Program-made: the position numbers and the translations under genes | Source: Diadema setosum | Taxonomy: Eukaryota; Echinodermata; Echinoidea; Diadematoida; Diadematidae | Direction: 5' to 3' | NCBI RefSeq assembly: GCF_964275005.1 | Contig: NC_092700.1 | Coordinates: forward strand, 19,845,015-19,909,014 | DNA length: 64,000 nt | The notes under the pieces: generated by a model | The model's database searches: none | What the model saw: the letters and a program-made list of their open reading frames with translations, nothing else | What the model was told of the DNA's origin: nothing | Shown here: piece after piece, positions 59,503 to 64,000 of the stretch | How positions within the stretch are numbered: the stretch's first letter is position 1 | How the letters are laid out: each line of letters opens with the position of its first letter

Positions 59503-61192
59503 GATAACGTCACTGAGAGTCAAATTAATGAACTCTTTTTTCACTTTTGGATTAACAAAATAATATCAACTAATAGTATGGCGAATTTGTGTGTTTCTAA
59601 ATAACGAAAATCACCCGTTTTCAGGGCGTGATAAAAGAGCACTTGACTTGCCTGTACCGTACCAGAGTAACAAGGCAAGTAACTGTGATCAGATAGAGTA
59701 TTAATGTCAGTAATCATGTTGTAACTTACATAAAAGCAACGTGAACATTGTGGGGTTATCATATTTTCTTTATATCGTCCCCGCTTTATATGAGGGGATA
59801 TCAGGAAGTGTTACTTATCCGTGGTCCAGCAATAACTGCACATGTAAACATGACCTTAACAACTTTTCAGCGACTGCCCTAAACTTCCTCAAACTATGTT
59901 CTTACGATTCCATTTGTCTGCATTTACCTGCGAGATAATAAGCCAGTTCGTAGTTCCGCTTTGGGCATGATAGGCAGAAAGAGGTACTTGTATTTGTACA
60001 AACGTTCACGGAGGTTTTTGAATTCACCGAGAAAAGCATGTTTCGAAATAATCATCGACATGTAATCTTCATAAATGGTGCTATCCAGCACATCCATCTG
60101 ACATCAACACAGTGTTTACCACAGCCTGGTATCTCATAGCGATAGTAATAGAAAAATGGTTTTTCAATGCGTTCAATGCGAAACAATGAAATGATGCTTC
60201 CTCAAGTATTTTATAATCAACGGACCATTCTTGCTATATTTTTTTTTTTAACATGGCTGACAATCTTATGTATGACGTCGTTTTGAAAACGCGGGAACTG
60301 CCTGAACAACCGAGAAAAATGAATCGTCATTAAATTTTATATCAATGTGCACATGAGCTAATTACGAATTGGCTTATTCGCTTGTTTTGAGTATGGATTC
60401 CCTTTAAAAGCTTTTAAAGGGGGCCCATTATTGTTGTATTGCCTCCAGTGGGCCATGCCTTTTATATAGGAAAATCGCTATTCGGGAAGTATGCAGTCAC
60501 ACCCAGAAGTGTACACAAATGACATCTCCAATAGCATGAATAGCGGAGATGAAAGAAAAACACACGTAAAGCCAGACAATATTATGATGATTCAGGCTAT
60601 AAATCGCATTCAAAAAAGAACAAAAAGTCACAAATGCCACGTATCTTTCAATGTGGAATTCCTTTATATCGACTGCATATTTTTCCTTTGTAAGTTTTTG
60701 ACTCGGTTGCATGAGTTGTCCTCAATGTACAACCTCTTCTATTTAGTGGATTCCTATTTGTCTTTCCTCAGACTGTAGAATCATGAAACATGTGAGAAGT
60801 TTGGTATGTAACTGCGTATCATGCTGTTGATTCATAATTGCCTTCAATTCCCACGGTACAGTAAACTCGTGACGAGACTTCAGTTCAGTCTATTTGATTG
60901 TCTTCTTCTACAAGGCAGTAGAAAAGACGAATCACAAATGATCTTGAGTACATAAGAGTTCACAAATTCACTCAAGATCATTTGTGATTTTCTTCTTTTA
61001 TGTTTTGTGGCAGAAGAAAATGAAATAAACTGAATTGAAGTGAACTAAATTGAAGTGAATTGAATTGGAATCCAGTTCCGCATTCACATCGCAATGTAAT
61101 TCACTAAGAAGAAGTCTCGTGTCGTCCTTCAATTTTTTTTTTTTGCATGATTATCGTAATCATTCCCCCATTTTTGGATATTAGGATCATTT
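59503..61192. other. Intergenic or intronic stretch
   Basis: No gene or mobile element recognised apart from the hairpin at 60931-60988 and a LINE-like tail at 61015-61070. It may be intron of the gene beginning at 57355. Confidence 0.4.
60931..60988. repeat. Perfect 19-bp-arm hairpin
   Basis: ATCACAAATGATCTTGAGT and ACTCAAGATCATTTGTGAT are exact complements separated by 20 bases. Confidence 0.9.
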
Positions 61193-61892
61193 GTGACCCT
61201 GCATCACAAAACCAACAAAAAGTCGCCAGACGTGGATTTTTAGTTACAGACAAATTCAGAAAGAGCAGACTTTAAGTTTAAAAGGATGTATAACTGGACA
61301 AATAAACAAATGGACTCTGCTAACCTATCTAAATATTGGAAAGAATGTACACACTCTGGAAAAGTGTAAACTGAGAAAAGCGGCTCTGGAGCACAGGGAC
61401 TATTCAAGCGCTGGATCTTTACCAAACGGTGCTATCTGTGCGATGAATGGAACAAAAATGGGATGTAAACCACCGGAGCAACGACAATGAAAAGATTATT
61501 CTATTAAGCTAAAATTTAGCATGCTCTATTAATATATACTGCCTATTATAACTGCCAACTTTCAAAGCAGTAGCGTTATTCTTGCAAAAGTTATTAGAGT
61601 TGAAAGTGAAGAGTGTGGAAAGGATTTTAAAGAAATGAACAGGGGCCTCCAGACATACCTGATCTCACTACTTTAAAACAAAAGGGCTGTAGAAAAACTG
61701 CTGAAAAAACACTTTCCCATTCATTTTATAATCCCAAACTTAGGAATAATGTGGGAAAAGAATATCTCTTTCAGAAAATAATCATAAAAAAACTTGATTG
61801 ACTAGGTTGATCTGTTTCACCTTTTTTTTTTCTTAGTCCCTACGTAAAATCAAGGGGTGCGACTTTTTCTTTGTTGTGTGATGCACGGTCAC
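61193..61892. mobile_element. 700-bp TIR element, GTGACCCTGCATCACAAAAC termini
   Basis: GTGACCCTGCATCACAAAAC and then CAAAAAGTCGC at the left mirror GCGACTTTTTCTTTGTTGTG and then TGATGCACGGTCAC at the right. The inverted repeats are ~35 bp. The interior is non-coding. Target duplication not clear. Confidence 0.7.
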
Positions 61893-61989
61893 GTTTATAA
61901 ACATTTCCCCACCATTCCCCTTTATTGTCATTGAAATAGGTATTTTCTTTGCAATGTTGAAGAGTATTTCTCATATGGACCCTGTGCAA

Positions 61990-61997
61990 TTATATAT

Positions 61998-62042
<45 letters not shown>
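61990..62042. repeat. (TA)n microsatellite
   Basis: Two TA runs separated by AAAT, about 50 bp. Confidence 0.85.
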
Positions 62043-62045
<3 letters not shown>

Positions 62046-62109
62046 ATCTCTCTTTTTGCTTTGTTGAATAAGTAGCTGCACTCCAACTTTTTTTCTTCTT
62101 TAGGGGTGC

Positions 62110-62635
62110 TTTTAAGATATTTTTTCTTTATTTGCTGGTGTATGTGTTCTCTTCTCAATCCTTCCCAGTCTCTTCTAAGGATACAAAATGCATGTTTTCC
62201 AATAATCTTTGTCTACACCATATCATTATCATTATATCATACTGTTAATAATTCCAACTGTTCATCCGCTTGCAGAATGTGGCTTATCCGACCTCCAAAC
62301 CTGCATTCACATGTTAGAGAAGAATTTGCTATATCCCCGAGTATTTTTATCTACTCTTTTTTGTTTGTTTGTTTTGTATGTTTGGTCATGGTCTACCCGT
62401 GCTCCTCATCTTAATCTTTACACTCGATTTTGATACAGGGACATGCTATCCGCTCCACAAGCTTCCTATTAATTTGTTTAGCATTTGTTATCAGATTTCA
62501 GCTTTCATAGATTGACCACTATCTTCTTTGTGTTTGCAATATTTCATTTTGCTTCCTAGCTGGATATTGCATCATTTTATCATAGTGTATTTGATCTATT
62601 TTTTCCCCGAGAAATACAAGAATAAATTGAAATTG
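62110..62635 (+). mobile_element. LINE 3' UTR, family 1 (second copy)
   Basis: Shares GTTCATCCGCTTGCAGAATG (19587 region: GTTCATCCGCTTACAGCATG), TACCCGTGCTCC and GATTGACCACTAT with 18640-19970, and the same AATAAATTGAAATTGAAAAT tail. 5'-truncated. Confidence 0.65.
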
Positions 62636-64000
62636 AAAATTGAATATGTTCGACGATAGTTTTGTGATACTCGAGGATGCGACTATAATAGAATGCTCAT
62701 TCACCATAATATTCACGCCAACATGTAGTTTGTTAGTCCAGTGTAGTCGGAAAGAATCTTTGGGCTGAGCTCCATTGAAACTTTGCTTACATAATGATAA
62801 TCAAGACTCGTTTACAGAGCGTACGGATGCTATTTACATTTACACCGTTTTCCATAAAGGATTTTCATTCTTGCTTGCATTCTCTGCTGTTCTTGTTGTT
62901 TTCAACAGTAAACAGCACCCTTTGCCCCCACCCCACCCCCCCCCCAAAAAAATGATGATAATCGTGACTAAACATCGCGTGCAGACACAATTAGTGTAAA
63001 TTGTTGGCATACTTCTTTGTAATGAATTAGGTATTCCATGCCAAAGTCGGTAATGAATGTTGACTATTGTTGAATGTTGAGTAATATCGAGCCCTTAACA
63101 TTGGTACAAAAAATGTCTGGATTTTTTTTTCATGCTGTTCACATAAAATTTGTATTTTAAGTCTGAATGCAGGCTTTATCATGGTTTCTGAAATAAGTCT
63201 TTTATTTATACCGATCATGGTTTTGTGACGGTTTTTGTTGTTGATGGTGTTGTTCTTGTGGGTTTTTTTTTTCCCCTGCTCAAGCTTCGTTCCTGTTTTG
63301 GAACGACAAAAAAGCGCGTCTGTTTCATTACGTTCAGGTGGGTACCAATCTATATGCTCTGGCATGCAGAGTACTGAGAGTTGCGTGTTTGAGTGACATG
63401 TCACGGTGTATTATAACACACCTGTTGTGTAAGTCAGCGGTCGGCATGGTCGGCGAAGTTCCTCAGAGTCAGCAAAAGCAGAGTAATATAACGTATACAA
63501 TATAACAGCAACGACAATATCGGGAAGGCCAGGAGACGCGTGCTTGGAAGTTATGAGTTTCCATTCTCCATGTCCTGTGCCAACCTCTAAAGATGAAATC
63601 CCAATTAGTGAAAAACGGTGTATAGGGTCAAACCCACTATATAAATATCAGTGCGATTCTTTCGCTTGTAGGTGTCGCTGACTACTCTCTCTGCATTTTG
63701 AAGAAATCAAAGAGTTGCGAACCTATTTCTTGCGTCTCATCTATGCAATGGCATGTGCTATTAAAGTTGAAAGCACATTTACGGGGGAAAAAGCCGGACT
63801 AATGTATTGGGGCCCCTGGAGGGAGTAATATAGGGTAAAAAAAATAAAGGAAAGAAATTGTCGGTGTAATGTACTGATAACAAAAATTCAAACGAAATTC
63901 TTTTAAATATCAAGTTTACATGCACACTTGTGATTGTTCATTGTAGACATGAAAAAAAAATGTTTTGTTCAGGCTTTGGACGCTGTTTTTCACCATCCGT
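62636..64000. other. Right-edge stretch, no confident gene
   Basis: Poly-C near 62936-62943 and T-rich tracts. One possible exon (63672-63802) is discussed separately. Otherwise nothing recognised. Confidence 0.4.
63672..63802 (+). CDS. Candidate terminal exon (speculative) with four cysteines
   Basis: A T-rich acceptor-like TTCTTTCGCTTGTAG precedes an open frame GVADYSLCILKKSKSCEPIS, then C, ending KKPD before TAA. Its phase fits the signal-peptide exon at 57355-57433 and would give a 69-residue secreted Cys-rich peptide. Phase agreement has a one-in-three chance, and no family is recognised, so this is only a candidate. Confidence 0.18.

Noticed and set aside
63027..63404. 125-codon minus-strand open frame
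   Set aside because: Low-complexity Lys/Asn-rich stretches from T-rich DNA, with no domain and no splice evidence.

Overview
The window is animal nuclear DNA. Genes are split by long GT-AG introns. Non-coding DNA is AT-rich and full of microsatellites, LINE 3' ends, tRNA-derived SINEs and inverted-repeat DNA elements. No prokaryotic or organelle features are present. The SRCR plus somatomedin-B receptor architecture and a foldback element with 15-bp tandem repeats in its inverted arms and an 8-bp target duplication point to a marine deuterostome. An echinoderm, probably a sea urchin, is the best guess (inference).

Genes. (1) 780-5333, minus strand: the N-terminal half of an SLC17-type organic anion/phosphate transporter. 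Five phase-compatible exons encode 266 residues and the gene runs off the left edge. (2) 14118-20247, minus strand: a complete three-exon gene for a 1004-residue family-B-like seven-transmembrane receptor with a signal peptide and a somatomedin B domain. (3) 22803-35210, plus strand: a complete five-exon gene for a 986-residue paralogue with a signal peptide, a group-A SRCR domain split over two exons, a somatomedin B domain and seven membrane segments. Genes 2 and 3 are head-to-head, with start codons 2.55 kb apart. They share intron phases and a conserved Cys-rich ectodomain motif, so they look like a tandem inverted duplication followed by gain or loss of the SRCR module. (4) 57355-57433, plus strand: a signal-peptide exon behind a TATA box. 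The rest of this gene is not securely identified.

Mobile and repeated DNA, left to right. Small inverted-repeat elements crowd the SLC17 introns (0.97-1.30, 3.73-3.90 and 3.91-4.23 kb). A TTAA-flanked element lies at 9.06-9.51 kb. The foldback element is at 9982-12127. LINE remnants lie at 18.6-20.1, 27.4-27.8, 36.9-37.3, 58.3-58.8 and 62.1-62.6 kb. A five-copy GC-rich ~220-bp tandem repeat is in an intron of gene 3. tRNA-derived SINEs are at 26.5 and 48.4 kb, with a Ser/Leu-type one at 49.4 kb. Three copies of a TA-inserted element are at 40.0, 40.2 and 43.9 kb. A broken PIF/Harbinger transposase is at 48.75-49.16 kb. A 4.3-kb TTAA-flanked foldback element at 50027-54301 has arms of 159-bp monomers arranged in a 635-bp higher-order repeat. 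TTAA/AGG-ended elements (Kolobok-like termini) recur at 22.9, 38.7, 46.3, 54.5 and 55.2 kb.

The strongest candidates for something little described are the 4.3-kb TTAA foldback element with its higher-order satellite-like arms, the complete foldback element at 9982-12127, and the divergent SMB/SRCR receptor pair. About 90% of the window is non-coding. Within it I see nothing beyond the repeats listed. All exon boundaries come from reading frame and splice consensus only, without transcript evidence.
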